The notes below the pieces were generated by a model. That model had not been told where the DNA came from, did no database searches, and was given only the letters and a program-made list of their open reading frames with translations. A stretch of 64,000 nt of DNA from an uncultured Desulfobacter sp. (GTDB lineage Bacteria > Desulfobacterota > Desulfobacteria > Desulfobacterales > Desulfobacteraceae): positions 5,198,501 through 5,262,500 of the forward strand of contig NZ_OY762614.1 in assembly GCF_963666145.1 (NCBI RefSeq), read 5' to 3'. Shown piece after piece: positions 27,036-36,142 of this stretch (position 1 is the stretch's first letter; every line of letters begins with the position of its first letter). The translations under genes were made by a program, and so were the position numbers.

Positions 27036-29660
27036 ATGACAGGTAATGAAGCCAGGAAAATTTTTCTCGAATATTTTAACAAACACAACCACCGCCATGT
27101 GCGCTCATCATCCCTGGTGCCCCAGGATGATCCCACCCTGCTGTTTGTCAATGCGGGTATGGTGCAGTTTAAACGCGTTTTTACAGGTGATGAAAAACGT
27201 GACTACACCACCGCCGTCACCGCACAAAAGTGCGTTCGTGCCGGGGGCAAACATAACGATCTTGAAAATGTGGGATACACGGCGCGTCACCACACCTTTT
27301 TCGAGATGCTGGGCAATTTTTCCTTTGGCGAGTATTTTAAGGAAAAGGCCATTGAATTTGCCTGGGACCTGCTCACCAACGGATACGGGTTTGATGCTGA
27401 AAAACTTCATGTATCCGTTTATAAAGATGATGACGAAGCCTATGAGATCTGGAACAAGCAGGTTGGAATACCTGTTGAACGTATCTCACGGTTGGGCGAG
27501 GCGGATAATTTCTGGGCCATGGGTGACACAGGACCCTGCGGGCCGTGTTCCGAAATTCACATTGACCGTGGCAAAGAATTTGGGTGTGATGATCCCAACT
27601 GTGCGGTAGGCTGTGACTGCGACCGGTGGCTGGAGTTGTGGAACCTGGTATTCATGCAGTTTGAAAGAAGCGAAGACGGCACCATGACACCGTTGCCCAA
27701 ACCCAGTATTGACACGGGTATGGGGCTTGAACGTATTATTTCCGTGCTCCAGAACGTCCCCACCAACTTTGATACCGACCTTTTTGTGCCCATCATGGAG
27801 CGGGTCGGGGAACTGGCCGGCAAAAAACGTGGAGAATCCAAGGAAGTGGAAGTGGCCATGAAGGTCATTGCCGATCATTCAAGGGCGTCCGCCTTTTTGA
27901 TTTGCGACGGTGTATTGCCTTCCAACGAGGGTCGCGGTTACGTGCTTCGCCGGATCATGCGCCGGGCCATCCGGTACGGGCGAAGCATCGGACTGACCGA
28001 ACCGTTTTTGCACAAAACCGTTCAAACCGTCTTCTCCATTATGGATGAAGCCTATCCAGAACTCAAAGAGTCTGCGGCCTTTATCCTTAATGTGGTGAAA
28101 AACGAAGAGGAAAAGTTCCTTGAAACCCTTGAAACCGGAATGAAGCTTCTGGAAGCAACCATTGAGGATCTGGGGAAAAACAATGAAAAAACCATTCCCG
28201 GAGAGGTGATTTTCAAACTTTACGATACCTTTGGATTTCCCGTGGACATTATTCAGGACCATGTCAAGGAGATGGGCATTGCCCTGGATCTGGACGGGTT
28301 TGATAAATCCATGGCCGAACAGAAAGCAAGATCCAAGTCCAAAAAGAAGTTTGCCGGTGTGGGCGATGCCTATAAACCATTGACCTCAGCAGGCGTAAAA
28401 ACCGTATTCAAAGGCTATGACGCCATTGAAATGCAAAGTGATCTGCTCATCGTGGTCAAGGATGACGCTGAAGTGGAAACGGCTGTTGCCGGTGACGAAA
28501 TTGAAGTGGTCACTTCTGAAACCGTATTTTATGCCGAGTCCGGCGGTCAGGCCGGTGACAAAGGCATTTTTGAAAATGACGCCTGTGCCATTGAGATTAC
28601 CGATACGGTGAAAGATCCGTCCGGCCTTTTCATTCACAAGGGCAAGGTTGTCAAAGGGTCTTGCAAAAAAGGCGATACCTTTACCCTCAAGGTAAATGCA
28701 GAACTTCGACGGACTACGGCGGCAAATCATTCAGCCACACACATCCTGCATTCAGCGCTTCGCAAGGTGTTAGGCGACCATGTCAAACAGTCAGGTTCTC
28801 TGGTAACCCCGGACAGGCTTAGGTTTGACTTCACCCATTTCAGTGCTGTTACCCCTGAGGAGCTTGGGGCCATTGAGATTGAAGTTAACACCCGGATCAT
28901 TGAAAACGTTGCGGTGACCACAAAAGAGATGGACATGGACGAAGCGGTCCGGTCCGGTGCAACGGCCTTGTTTGAGGAAAAATACGGAGATGTGGTCCGG
29001 GTGGTTTCCCAGGGAGATTTCTCCCAGGAACTGTGCGGCGGCACCCATACCCGTGCCACCGGCGACATCGGCTTGTTCCGTATTCTGTCCGAAGGTGGGA
29101 TTGCCTCGGGTGTTCGCCGTATAGAAGCTGTGACAGGACTTGCTGCCCTGAAGGCCGTCCATGCTGATCAGCTTGCCCTTGAAAAAATAGCCGGGGTTCT
29201 GAAAAGTGCAAAAGACGGTGTGGTGGAACGACTTGAAGCTTTTTCCGCTGAGAAAAAGGCCTTGGAAAAAGAGTTGACCGCACTGAAGGCTAAAATTGCC
29301 TCCAAATCTGCTGAAAATATTGAGGACGATGTCAAAGAGATCAACGGGGTCAAGGTGCTGGCCAAACGGGTGGAAATCGAAAATCCATCCCAACTCCGGG
29401 ATCTGGCCGACAAATTCAAAACCAAGCTGGGCTCGGGCGTGTTGCTGTTAGGCGCTGAATCCAACGGCAAGGCTCTGCTTATTTCCATGGTTTCCGATGA
29501 TCTGACCAAGGCCTTTAAGGCCGGGGATATTGTTAAAACTGCTGCCGGAATCGTGGGTGGCGGCGGCGGTGGCCGGCCGGATATGGCCCAGGCCGGCGGC
29601 ACCAAACCAGAGTTTCTGGACAAAGCATTATTGTCTGTGTTTGATACGGTATCCAAATAA
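27036..29660 (+). CDS. alaS: alanine--tRNA ligase
   Basis: Charges tRNA-Ala with alanine and clears mischarged Ser and Gly. The full-length 874-residue protein has these parts: class II catalytic core (VFTGDEKRDYTTAVTAQKC, motif 2 region FFEMLGNFSFGEYFK, motif 3 GMGLERI), the editing domain with HSATHILHSAL near residue 565 and the zinc-type CGGTHTRATGDIG near 665, and the C-Ala domain with a coiled coil and GGGGGGRPDMAQAGG near the end. It lies 36 bases after recA. A hairpin follows the stop. Confidence 0.98.
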   Translation: MTGNEARKIFLEYFNKHNHRHVRSSSLVPQDDPTLLFVNAGMVQFKRVFTGDEKRDYTTAVTAQKCVRAGGKHNDLENVGYTARHHTFFEMLGNFSFGEYFKEKAIEFAWDLLTNGYGFDAEKLHVSVYKDDDEAYEIWNKQVGIPVERISRLGEADNFWAMGDTGPCGPCSEIHIDRGKEFGCDDPNCAVGCDCDRWLELWNLVFMQFERSEDGTMTPLPKPSIDTGMGLERIISVLQNVPTNFDTDLFVPIMERVGELAGKKRGESKEVEVAMKVIADHSRASAFLICDGVLPSNEGRGYVLRRIMRRAIRYGRSIGLTEPFLHKTVQTVFSIMDEAYPELKESAAFILNVVKNEEEKFLETLETGMKLLEATIEDLGKNNEKTIPGEVIFKLYDTFGFPVDIIQDHVKEMGIALDLDGFDKSMAEQKARSKSKKKFAGVGDAYKPLTSAGVKTVFKGYDAIEMQSDLLIVVKDDAEVETAVAGDEIEVVTSETVFYAESGGQAGDKGIFENDACAIEITDTVKDPSGLFIHKGKVVKGSCKKGDTFTLKVNAELRRTTAANHSATHILHSALRKVLGDHVKQSGSLVTPDRLRFDFTHFSAVTPEELGAIEIEVNTRIIENVAVTTKEMDMDEAVRSGATALFEEKYGDVVRVVSQGDFSQELCGGTHTRATGDIGLFRILSEGGIASGVRRIEAVTGLAALKAVHADQLALEKIAGVLKSAKDGVVERLEAFSAEKKALEKELTALKAKIASKSAENIEDDVKEINGVKVLAKRVEIENPSQLRDLADKFKTKLGSGVLLLGAESNGKALLISMVSDDLTKAFKAGDIVKTAAGIVGGGGGGRPDMAQAGGTKPEFLDKALLSVFDTVSK

Positions 29661-29682
29661 ATTGGAACCCCGTTAAACAAAG

Positions 29683-29718
29683 CCCGGGATGCGGAATTTA
29701 ATTTTTTCGTATCCCGGG
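29683..29718 (+). terminator. terminator hairpin after alaS
   Basis: An 11-pair stem (CCCGGGATGCG with its near-complement) has a T-rich loop, 22 bases after the alaS stop. The T run lies inside the loop rather than after the stem, so the strength is uncertain. Confidence 0.6.
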
Positions 29719-29776
29719 TCATAACATTTTCGCCACACACCACAGGCGTTCTAATAGGGGAGGGCGTTTCCATCCT

Positions 29777-30805
29777 GTGACAGCGTATTTTATCAGACGG
29801 CTTTTATTGGTTATCCCCACCTTCATCGGCATCACCATCATGGTGTTCACCATCACTCGTTTTGTGCCCGGCGGCCCCATTGAGCGCATTATTGCCGAAA
29901 CCCGGGCCATGCAGATGGGCGAGCAGGGCGGTCGTGCCAAAATCCAGGCCGGCCAGGGTCAGCCCCTGTCCGACGACCAGATCAAAAAACTTGAGGCCTA
30001 TTACGGCTTTGACAAGCCTGTACTTCAAAGCTACGGGATTTGGCTTCTCAAGGTGCTGAAAGGCGATCTCGGCCGATCTACCCGGTACCAGGACCCGGTG
30101 TGGGACATGATTAAAGAGCGCATCCCCATATCTTTATATTTCGGGGTGTTGAGCATGGTCGTCATCTACGGCGTCTGTATCCCCTTAGGTGTTGCCAAGG
30201 CTGTGCACCACAACAGCGGGTTTGATAATATCACCTCGGGGATTATTTTCGCAGGCTACGCCATCCCGGGCTGGGTGGCCGGTGTCATTCTGCTGGTGAT
30301 GTTTGCCTCCCGTATGGATCTGTTTCCCCTGGGCGGTCTTGCATCCGACTATTTCACCGACATGACGGTTTGGGAAAAAATAAAGGACGTGGCCTGGCAT
30401 ACCGTTCTGCCGCTTTGCTCCTATGTGGTCGGTGCCTTTACCGTCATGACCCTGTTGATGAAAAATACGCTCATGGATAATCTGTCCGCCGATTATGTGC
30501 GCACGGCCATTGCCAAGGGCTTAAGCTTTAAACAAGCTGTTTTTCGCCATGCCTTGCGTAACAGCTTGATCCCCATTGCCACCAGTTTCGGCAATAATAT
30601 ATCCATTCTTTTAATGGGATCATTTCTCATTGAAAAGGTATTTAACGTCGACGGTATGGGGCTGTTGGGATATGAGTCCATCCTGGACCGGGATTACCCG
30701 GTGGTAATGGGAATTCTGGTGATTTCATCTCTGCTGTTTATGGTGGGGAATATTTTATCTGATGTGTGTGTGGCCATAGTAGATCCCCGGGTAAGGTTCA
30801 AATAA
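29777..30805 (+). CDS. peptide-type ABC transporter permease (YejB-like)
   Basis: One of two inner-membrane permeases of a peptide/oligopeptide importer, 342 residues. The N-terminus is a transmembrane helix followed by the YejB/OppB feature TRFVPGGPIERII. A periplasmic part carries KLEAYYGFDKPVLQSYGIW, and the ATPase-docking EAA loop lies near YVRTAIAKGLSFKQAVFRHALRNS (about residue 240). YejB-like proteins take up peptides such as microcin C. The start is GTG at 29777 with GGGGAGGG upstream. It lies 10 bases before its partner. No binding protein or ATPase gene is next to the pair. Confidence 0.9.
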   Translation: MTAYFIRRLLLVIPTFIGITIMVFTITRFVPGGPIERIIAETRAMQMGEQGGRAKIQAGQGQPLSDDQIKKLEAYYGFDKPVLQSYGIWLLKVLKGDLGRSTRYQDPVWDMIKERIPISLYFGVLSMVVIYGVCIPLGVAKAVHHNSGFDNITSGIIFAGYAIPGWVAGVILLVMFASRMDLFPLGGLASDYFTDMTVWEKIKDVAWHTVLPLCSYVVGAFTVMTLLMKNTLMDNLSADYVRTAIAKGLSFKQAVFRHALRNSLIPIATSFGNNISILLMGSFLIEKVFNVDGMGLLGYESILDRDYPVVMGILVISSLLFMVGNILSDVCVAIVDPRVRFK

Positions 30806-30815
30806 GGAACAGTGT

Positions 30816-31862
30816 ATGGCATTATTGAGTCCGGTGACGCTCGAACAATTTAAGCGATTCCGCAGTGTCAAAAGAGGGTTTTGGTCCCTTGTAATCATTT
30901 TACTCCTGATGTTCGTCTCCTTTTTCGCAGAAGTTTTTATTAATTCCAGGGCGATAGTGGTCTGTTACCGTGGGGAATTCTATTTTCCCACCTACCAGAA
31001 TATGATACCGGGAAAAACCTTTGATCTGGGCTATGCATATGAGACCAATTATCGGGAACTGAAAGAAAAGCTGGACGGGCTGGAAGGGACCGGTTTTGTG
31101 ATTATGCCGCCGGTGCCCTATAATCCTTATGAAAACGATCTGCGGCTCAACGAATACCCGCCATTTCCGCCGTCATTGTCCCAGCGGCATTTTATTGGTA
31201 CGGACAACGTGGGCCGGGATGTGCTGGCCCGGCTCGTGTACGGATTTCGCACAGCCATTCTTTTTTCCCTGGGACTGCTGTTTCTTAATTATACTGTGGG
31301 AATATCCCTGGGGTGTGCCATGGGGTATTTTGGCGGAACATTTGATCTGTTTTTTCAACGGGTGATTGAGATATGGAGCAATATCCCTTTTTTGTACGTG
31401 ATTATTATCGTCTCCTCCATTGTGGTGCCAAGCTTCATGGTTCTGATTCTGATCATGGCGTTTTTTGGCTGGATCTCCATCACCTGGGTGATGCGAACCA
31501 TGACCTACCGGGAAAAGGAACGCGAATATATTCTTGCGGTTCGCTCTCTGGGTGCTTCCCACATGCGGATCATTTTCAGGCACATCATCCCCAACACCAT
31601 ATCCGTGATCGTCACCTATGCACCCTTTGCCATTTCCGGCGGCATTGTTGCCTTAACCTCGCTTGATTATCTCGGGTTCGGCCTGCCGGCACCCACCCCT
31701 TCCTGGGGAGAGCTTTTATCCCAGGGCTGGCAGAATATGGAAGCCTGGTGGATCTCCGCTGCCGTAGTATCCGCCCTTGTGGTCACGCTGATGACCGTCA
31801 CTTTCATCGGTGAGGGTATCCGGGAAGCATTTGATCCCAGACGCCATACCGTTTATGAATAG
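30816..31862 (+). CDS. peptide-type ABC transporter permease (YejE-like)
   Basis: The second permease of the pair, 348 residues. After an early transmembrane helix it has a periplasmic insertion (about residues 50-120) with FPPSLSQRHFIGTDNVGRDVLARLVYG, the OppC/YejE signature. Further helices follow, with an EAA loop at EYILAVRSLGASHMRIIFRHIIPN. It ends GEGIREAFDPRRHTVYE as in YejE. A terminator follows at once, so the permease pair forms a two-gene unit. The matching receptor and ATPase must be elsewhere. Confidence 0.9.
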   Translation: MALLSPVTLEQFKRFRSVKRGFWSLVIILLLMFVSFFAEVFINSRAIVVCYRGEFYFPTYQNMIPGKTFDLGYAYETNYRELKEKLDGLEGTGFVIMPPVPYNPYENDLRLNEYPPFPPSLSQRHFIGTDNVGRDVLARLVYGFRTAILFSLGLLFLNYTVGISLGCAMGYFGGTFDLFFQRVIEIWSNIPFLYVIIIVSSIVVPSFMVLILIMAFFGWISITWVMRTMTYREKEREYILAVRSLGASHMRIIFRHIIPNTISVIVTYAPFAISGGIVALTSLDYLGFGLPAPTPSWGELLSQGWQNMEAWWISAAVVSALVVTLMTVTFIGEGIREAFDPRRHTVYE

Positions 31863-31902
31863 CCCGGAGCCTGAAGAAAAGGCACCGGGTATTTTTGTTT
31901 TT
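31863..31902 (+). terminator. rho-independent terminator
   Basis: A CCCGG..GCCT stem pairs with AGGC..CCGGG and is followed by TATTTTTGTTTTT. It begins directly after the stop of the YejE-like gene and separates it from the convergent ammonium channel gene. Confidence 0.85.
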
Positions 31903-31917
31903 AAAAAAAATTACCGA

Positions 31918-33234
31918 TCAGGATGAGAAATCATACCCTCTCTCGCCGTGGAGTGACTGGTCAAGTCCGCGGTACTCACTCTCTTCATCTATTCTAAAGC
32001 CCACGGTTTTTTCCACAATTACGCAAAGAATAAGGGTCATGACGCCGGCAAGCAGGACCGTTGCGCCGAAGCCTTTAAGTTGAACCAACAACTGGTCGAA
32101 AACGGTCCAGGTGTGGCCGGCGGCTTCACTGGCTGATGCCATCCAGGAATCGCGGATGAAAAAGCTGAGCAGAATAACCCCCAGGGCGCTGCCTACGCCG
32201 TGAATACCGAAACAGTCCAGGGTATCATCATATCCCAACTTCATCTTAAGCTGAAGCGCATAAAAACAGACCACGGTGGATGCTGCGCCGAGGAACAAAG
32301 CGCCCGGGGGCTGGACGACTGCCGCTGCCGGGGTGATGACCACAAGGCCTGCCAGGGTACCGGACGCAAAACCAAGGGCGGATGCCTTGCGGTACATAAT
32401 CCCTTCCATGCACAGCCATACCAAAGCGCCGCTGGCTGCCGACACCTGGGTCATGGTCAAAGCCCTGGCTGAATCCAAACCGCTTTGGAGCGTAGAACCG
32501 GCATTAAATCCAAACCAGCCCACCCACAGAAGTCCTGCGCCGATGAGGGTCATGGTTAGATTGTTGGGCGGGGTGGCAATTTTGGGGTGTCCCAGCCGGG
32601 GCCCAAGATAGATTGCTGCCACCAGGGCACTGATACCGGCTGACACATGAATGACCAATCCACCTGCCAGGTCGATTACCCCGGCAGCCCCTGCGTTGTA
32701 TAGCCAGCCGTCCGGTGCCCATACCCAATGGCACAATGGTGAATAGACCACCAGGAACCAAAGGGAAATAAACAGGATATATCCCCTTAAATAAACCCGT
32801 TCGGCCAGCGCACCGCTGATCAGGGCAGGTGTAATGATGGCAAATTTGCCTTGGAACATGGCAATGATATATTCCGGAATTCCGTTGGTAACTGCTTCAT
32901 CAATTCCCTTGAGAAAAAAGAAATCACTGTTCCAGCCGATGAGCCCGCCCATGATGCTCTTGCCAAAAGTTAATGAATAGCCACAGACCACCCAGAGCAC
33001 ACCGATAACGGCCATGGCCACAAAGGTATGCATCATGGTGCCCAGAACATTTTTAGCGCGCACCAGGCCGCCATAAAACATGGCCAGACCCGGAAGCATG
33101 AGCAGAACCAGGGCCGTTGAAATCAGCATCCAGCTTGTGTTGCCGCTGTCAATTATCGAACCGTCTCCAGCAAATGCAGCCAGGGGGGTGAAAAAAGGTA
33201 CAAAACCGAAAGAAATATGCTGCTTTTTTAACAT
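31918..33234 (-). CDS. amt: ammonium transporter
   Basis: An Amt-family channel that lets NH4+/NH3 into the cell, about 438 residues. A signal-peptide-like start is followed by eleven expected helices. Signatures are MLPGLAMFYGGLVRAKNVLGTMMH near residue 45, GDWLYNAG-type DGWLYNAGAAGVIDLAGGLVIHVSAG with the pore His near 170, and the later GFGIHGVGSALG-type segment with the second His. I chose the ATG at 33234 because GGAG lies 7 bases upstream; the ATG at 33240 is too close to it. No glnB/glnK gene adjoins it, which is unusual, since the two are often paired. Confidence 0.95.
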   Translation of the reverse strand: MLKKQHISFGFVPFFTPLAAFAGDGSIIDSGNTSWMLISTALVLLMLPGLAMFYGGLVRAKNVLGTMMHTFVAMAVIGVLWVVCGYSLTFGKSIMGGLIGWNSDFFFLKGIDEAVTNGIPEYIIAMFQGKFAIITPALISGALAERVYLRGYILFISLWFLVVYSPLCHWVWAPDGWLYNAGAAGVIDLAGGLVIHVSAGISALVAAIYLGPRLGHPKIATPPNNLTMTLIGAGLLWVGWFGFNAGSTLQSGLDSARALTMTQVSAASGALVWLCMEGIMYRKASALGFASGTLAGLVVITPAAAVVQPPGALFLGAASTVVCFYALQLKMKLGYDDTLDCFGIHGVGSALGVILLSFFIRDSWMASASEAAGHTWTVFDQLLVQLKGFGATVLLAGVMTLILCVIVEKTVGFRIDEESEYRGLDQSLHGERGYDFSS

Positions 33235-33240
33235 AATCAT

Positions 33241-33881
33241 GCTCCATTTTTGTTTAACTTATTGTTCGACCAAAAATTCGAATTTAGGAAGCAATAATTA
33301 CGCCGTTTTGTCTTTGTGTGATATATGCAATATATAAATACCTATAATAAAAAGAAAATATTTTTAATTACTGTTTTTGAATATCTATAATTAAATTTAA
33401 AAAATTCAAATTGTTTCCAAATTGTAATTAAATAGCAAGAAATGATATTTCAAAAACGTAATAAATATTAAAATCAGAATTTCTGATATTTAGATATTTG
33501 TGATTTAAGTGTGTTTGGGCATAGATTCCATTGCTTTCTATTTGGAAAATCTTCGTATAAAATGGGTTTTAACTATAAATTAGCGCCGTTTTTTAAGCTG
33601 AAAAAGGATATGGGATGTTGATTTAAACTGGTTTAATTTTCTTTGAAAAAAAAATACAAAAATGTCATTGCACGGATGCAGGTAGTCAAGAAGAGGTGTT
33701 GCTGGACGGTGTGCTATGGGGGGGGGCAATCCCACTGTGATTGCCCCTGTTAGGGTAAGCACGGGGGGCTGCCCCTTCAGCGGCTGACGTTGGAACCAAC
33801 CCTTTTTTTTTCTTTATTCCGTATTCGTTCAAAAAAAATGAACAAGGAATAAAGATTCGATGTGAAATTTATTGATCCTTA
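33241..33881. other. long AT-rich intergenic region with a G/C-rich folded block
   Basis: About 640 bases without a convincing gene. The first 370 bases are very AT-rich. At 33700-33815 the base use changes sharply: a G run at 33719-33727, then GGGCAATC..GATTGCCCC and GGGGG-CTG-CCCC hairpins, ending in a run of nine T's. An inverted repeat (TCTTTATTCC with its complement) spans 33811-33855 next to the unknown membrane protein gene. I cannot tell an RNA gene from a decayed mobile-element end. Confidence 0.45.
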
Positions 33882-34685
33882 TTAATCTTCTGAAGTGGCT
33901 GACGTGGGTGCCTCAATGACATTAGGATCGGATTTATTTTCGATTTCAAGCATGGACGGTGCAGCAGGCCCTGCCAATCTGCTTAAGTTCAACTGATGCT
34001 CACGGATATGGGTTTCCGCCTCCAATGTCTTTTTGGCCAAAAGATACCGTAAATATAGAAACCAGGCAAAGATCAAAAGAACGCCCACGACGGCAATGCC
34101 GATAAACCATCCATACCGCTCAATGACTTCAAGGCCGGTTTGACCGATGACGGAAACCAGATTCGGCAGCACCCAGAAAGCAAGGACAACCAGAAAAACG
34201 CCTGCGCCGATTATAAAAATGTTCATGCGGTTGATCTGGGCTAAAAATTGATCCATCTTTCCTTTGGGCTCAGCGTTTGTATCACTGTCGCGTTCTCCGG
34301 TTTCCTCAGGTTCCGGCTTTTTGCCCAGTAACGTTGAAAAGGCTGATATGATAAAGGCAAATAACAGCGTAAACCCCAGCGGCAGACCGATGGCCGTGGC
34401 AAACCATGCTCTGAACGGAAAAGGCACTGTCCGGGTGACCAGCTTTTTCTCATAATTTTCAAAGGGGCCAAAAGTTGATTCAAAATAATATTTTTTAAAT
34501 TGGGTTAAATGTTCTCCGTCAGCTTCGTAGATGACTGTTCCTGCAGCATTCATAACCTGCAGGGTATTTTTTTTGCCCGATTTTGCACTAAAAACAAAAA
34601 AAATTTGAAGTTCCACTAAAATCAGCAGCATAGCAACGATGATCAGTAGGGGTTTGTTTTGGAAAAAAGAAGTCTTGATGTTCAT
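33882..34685 (-). CDS. membrane protein of unknown function
   Basis: 267 residues, not recognised. It has an N-terminal transmembrane helix (about 12-32), an external segment of about 55 residues with a YEADGEHLTQFKKYYFESTFGPFENYEKK stretch, a second helix (about 93-118) and an acidic linker (EPEETGERDSDTNAEPKGK). Two more helices follow (about 155-175 and 188-210), then a soluble tail with a short amphipathic helix (TLEAETHIREHQLNLSRL). An AAGG lies before the ATG. It stands alone, divergent from the acetate transporter. Four helices around a short outer loop might suggest a sensor or a membrane-organising role, but there is no evidence of activity. Confidence 0.75.
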   Translation of the reverse strand: MNIKTSFFQNKPLLIIVAMLLILVELQIFFVFSAKSGKKNTLQVMNAAGTVIYEADGEHLTQFKKYYFESTFGPFENYEKKLVTRTVPFPFRAWFATAIGLPLGFTLLFAFIISAFSTLLGKKPEPEETGERDSDTNAEPKGKMDQFLAQINRMNIFIIGAGVFLVVLAFWVLPNLVSVIGQTGLEVIERYGWFIGIAVVGVLLIFAWFLYLRYLLAKKTLEAETHIREHQLNLSRLAGPAAPSMLEIENKSDPNVIEAPTSATSED

Positions 34686-35025
34686 AACCCGCCTTGTTTT
34701 GATTGCAATTTTTATTTTTTACAAAAAAGCTCTCTTTTCGCCTTTAATGAAAGCCTGGGTAATTTCCTCAGATCTTTCAACTTTTATTGTTGGCTATGCC
34801 TGTCAGTTGATGTCAGGTCAATCCGTGGCTGTAATGAGAAGCCTTGGTACAACCGTTAAAATGTATAGAAATTAACCCGTCTCTGCGACCCTGTCAATTT
34901 ATTAATCCCGGCATTAAATGGGAACATCGCGTTATTTCACCGTCATCTCGTTGGTTGTAGGTTATCGGCGTATCATTGTGATGAATTTACCTATCATAAA
35001 ATCGGATCTGAGCCTATTGTTTTAA
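34686..35025. other. intergenic region before the structured leader
   Basis: 340 bases upstream of the acetate transporter leader, divergent from the unknown membrane protein. I see no gene; a 78-codon frame (34639-34875) overlaps the other gene and has no ribosome site. No clear consensus promoter was found, although one must serve the leader. Confidence 0.45.
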
Positions 35026-35112
35026 GAGGGCCGCCTATATATCGTCCATCGCCTAACACCTTATAAGGGGCGTGAGGCGACCTGGTCTATGGACGACCAG
35101 GCGCAAGCCCTC
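35026..35112 (+). ncRNA. candidate structured leader (riboswitch-like) of the acetate transporter gene
   Basis: The 87-base block can fold into several nested helices: GAGGGC (35026-35031) with GCCCTC (35107-35112), CGCC (35032-35035) with GGCG (35100-35103), CGCCT (35050-35054) with AGGCG (35075-35079), and CCTGGTC (35081-35087) with GACCAGG (35095-35101). In addition CGTCCAT (35043-35049) is complementary to ATGGACG (35089-35095), which would form a pseudoknot or a switch between two folds. I do not match it to a known riboswitch class. A gene-control role is inference. Confidence 0.5.
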
Positions 35113-35120
35113 AACGGAAC

Positions 35121-35155
35121 AAGAAAGTAATCAAAATACGTATTGAAACTTTCTT
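35121..35155 (+). promoter_or_regulatory. second hairpin between the leader and the ribosome site
   Basis: AAGAAAGT (35121-35128) pairs with ACTTTCTT (35148-35155), with further pairing inside. No T run follows, so it is not a simple terminator; it ends 14 bases before the AAGGAG ribosome site and could tune translation or RNA stability. Confidence 0.5.
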
Positions 35156-35180
35156 ACACAACTTTGAAAAGGAGCAGAAC

Positions 35181-35780
35181 ATGTCATCAGAGCACACCTT
35201 TGTATCACCTGGCCCGGCCGGTTTGGCCGCACTTGCAGTCGCTTGCTTCGGATTTGGCGCAGTGTTTACCGGTAAAGTCGGTCTGGGCGGTTTTCCGCTT
35301 CTTGCCGCCTGGCTGGTCGGCGGGGGAATCGTTCAATTTACAGTTGCGGTTATGGAGCTTAAGGACCATAATATCACGGGCGGTAATGTCTTTTTGTTTT
35401 TTTCTGCATTTTTTATGTTTGGGGCTGCTTTATCCGTATTTTCAAAGTATCTGATGCTCAGTGATATCATGGGCAGCGTCAAGCCCGAGTCCACCGTAGA
35501 AGGCTACTGCTGGATGGCCGGAGCCGCATTTTTAACGGCAGTGACACCGGCATACCTGAAAAGCCCCGCACCCATGTTTTTGATAGTTCTTTTGGTGGAT
35601 ATTGCCCTGTGGCTCATTGTGGGACTTGATATGGGATTGTTGAGCGCATCCCTGAAGCCCATTGTGGGGTATCTGCTCTATGCCACCGGATGGCTTGGAT
35701 TGTACACGGCTGCTGCTGTGGTTAATAATCACGTATATGGCCGGGTGGTAATTCCCACATTTGGTTCTTTTGTCAAATAA
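35181..35780 (+). CDS. satP: acetate/succinate uptake transporter (SatP/YaaH family)
   Basis: A GPR1/FUN34/YaaH-family channel-like transporter of 199 residues that moves acetate, and in some cases succinate, across the inner membrane. Six helices are expected. The start SPGPAGLAALAVACFGFGAV is close to the family's NPAPLGL motif. GNVFLFFSAFFMFGAA near residue 73 and YLLYATGWLGLYTAAAVV near the end also fit. An ideal AAGGAGC site precedes the ATG. Its transcript seems to carry the folded leader just upstream. Acetate uptake would suit a complete-oxidising sulfate reducer. Confidence 0.9.
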   Translation: MSSEHTFVSPGPAGLAALAVACFGFGAVFTGKVGLGGFPLLAAWLVGGGIVQFTVAVMELKDHNITGGNVFLFFSAFFMFGAALSVFSKYLMLSDIMGSVKPESTVEGYCWMAGAAFLTAVTPAYLKSPAPMFLIVLLVDIALWLIVGLDMGLLSASLKPIVGYLLYATGWLGLYTAAAVVNNHVYGRVVIPTFGSFVK

Positions 35781-36142
35781 GAGATATTAAGACCAAAATT
35801 TTCTGGGTTTAACCGGACACCAATACGTCCTTTTAATTTTTGCGGTCACTTTTTTGGGGATAAAATCCTTCAAAAAAAGTGACCGTTTTGTTTTTTTTAG
35901 ATTGCTTGGTGTAAATCTGACCATAAAAATGATAGGAGAACCAAAAATATCCTGTTTTTAAAGTAACTTGGCACTGGCGTTTTAAAAAAAATCTTTGACT
36001 CCAGGGGGTAAACTCTGTATTTTTCCAGACTTTATATGAAAGCTTTAATGCATTGTTTATTAATGCACTTTCATGGTTGGTTGCGGGAGGACTCCCATAA
36101 CAGTTTATTAATTATTAACATTGCAAACGGAAACATTGATCT
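35781..36142. other. intergenic region between the acetate and NSS transporter genes
   Basis: 362 bases. It holds the terminator of the upstream gene; the remainder shows no gene. A 93-codon frame starting at 36036 overlaps the NSS gene and is not called. Confidence 0.6.
35843..35898 (+). terminator. rho-independent terminator of the acetate transporter gene
   Basis: CGGTCACTTTTTTG pairs with CAAAAAAAGTGACCG and is followed by TTTTGTTTTTTTT. A strong and typical terminator. Confidence 0.92.
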
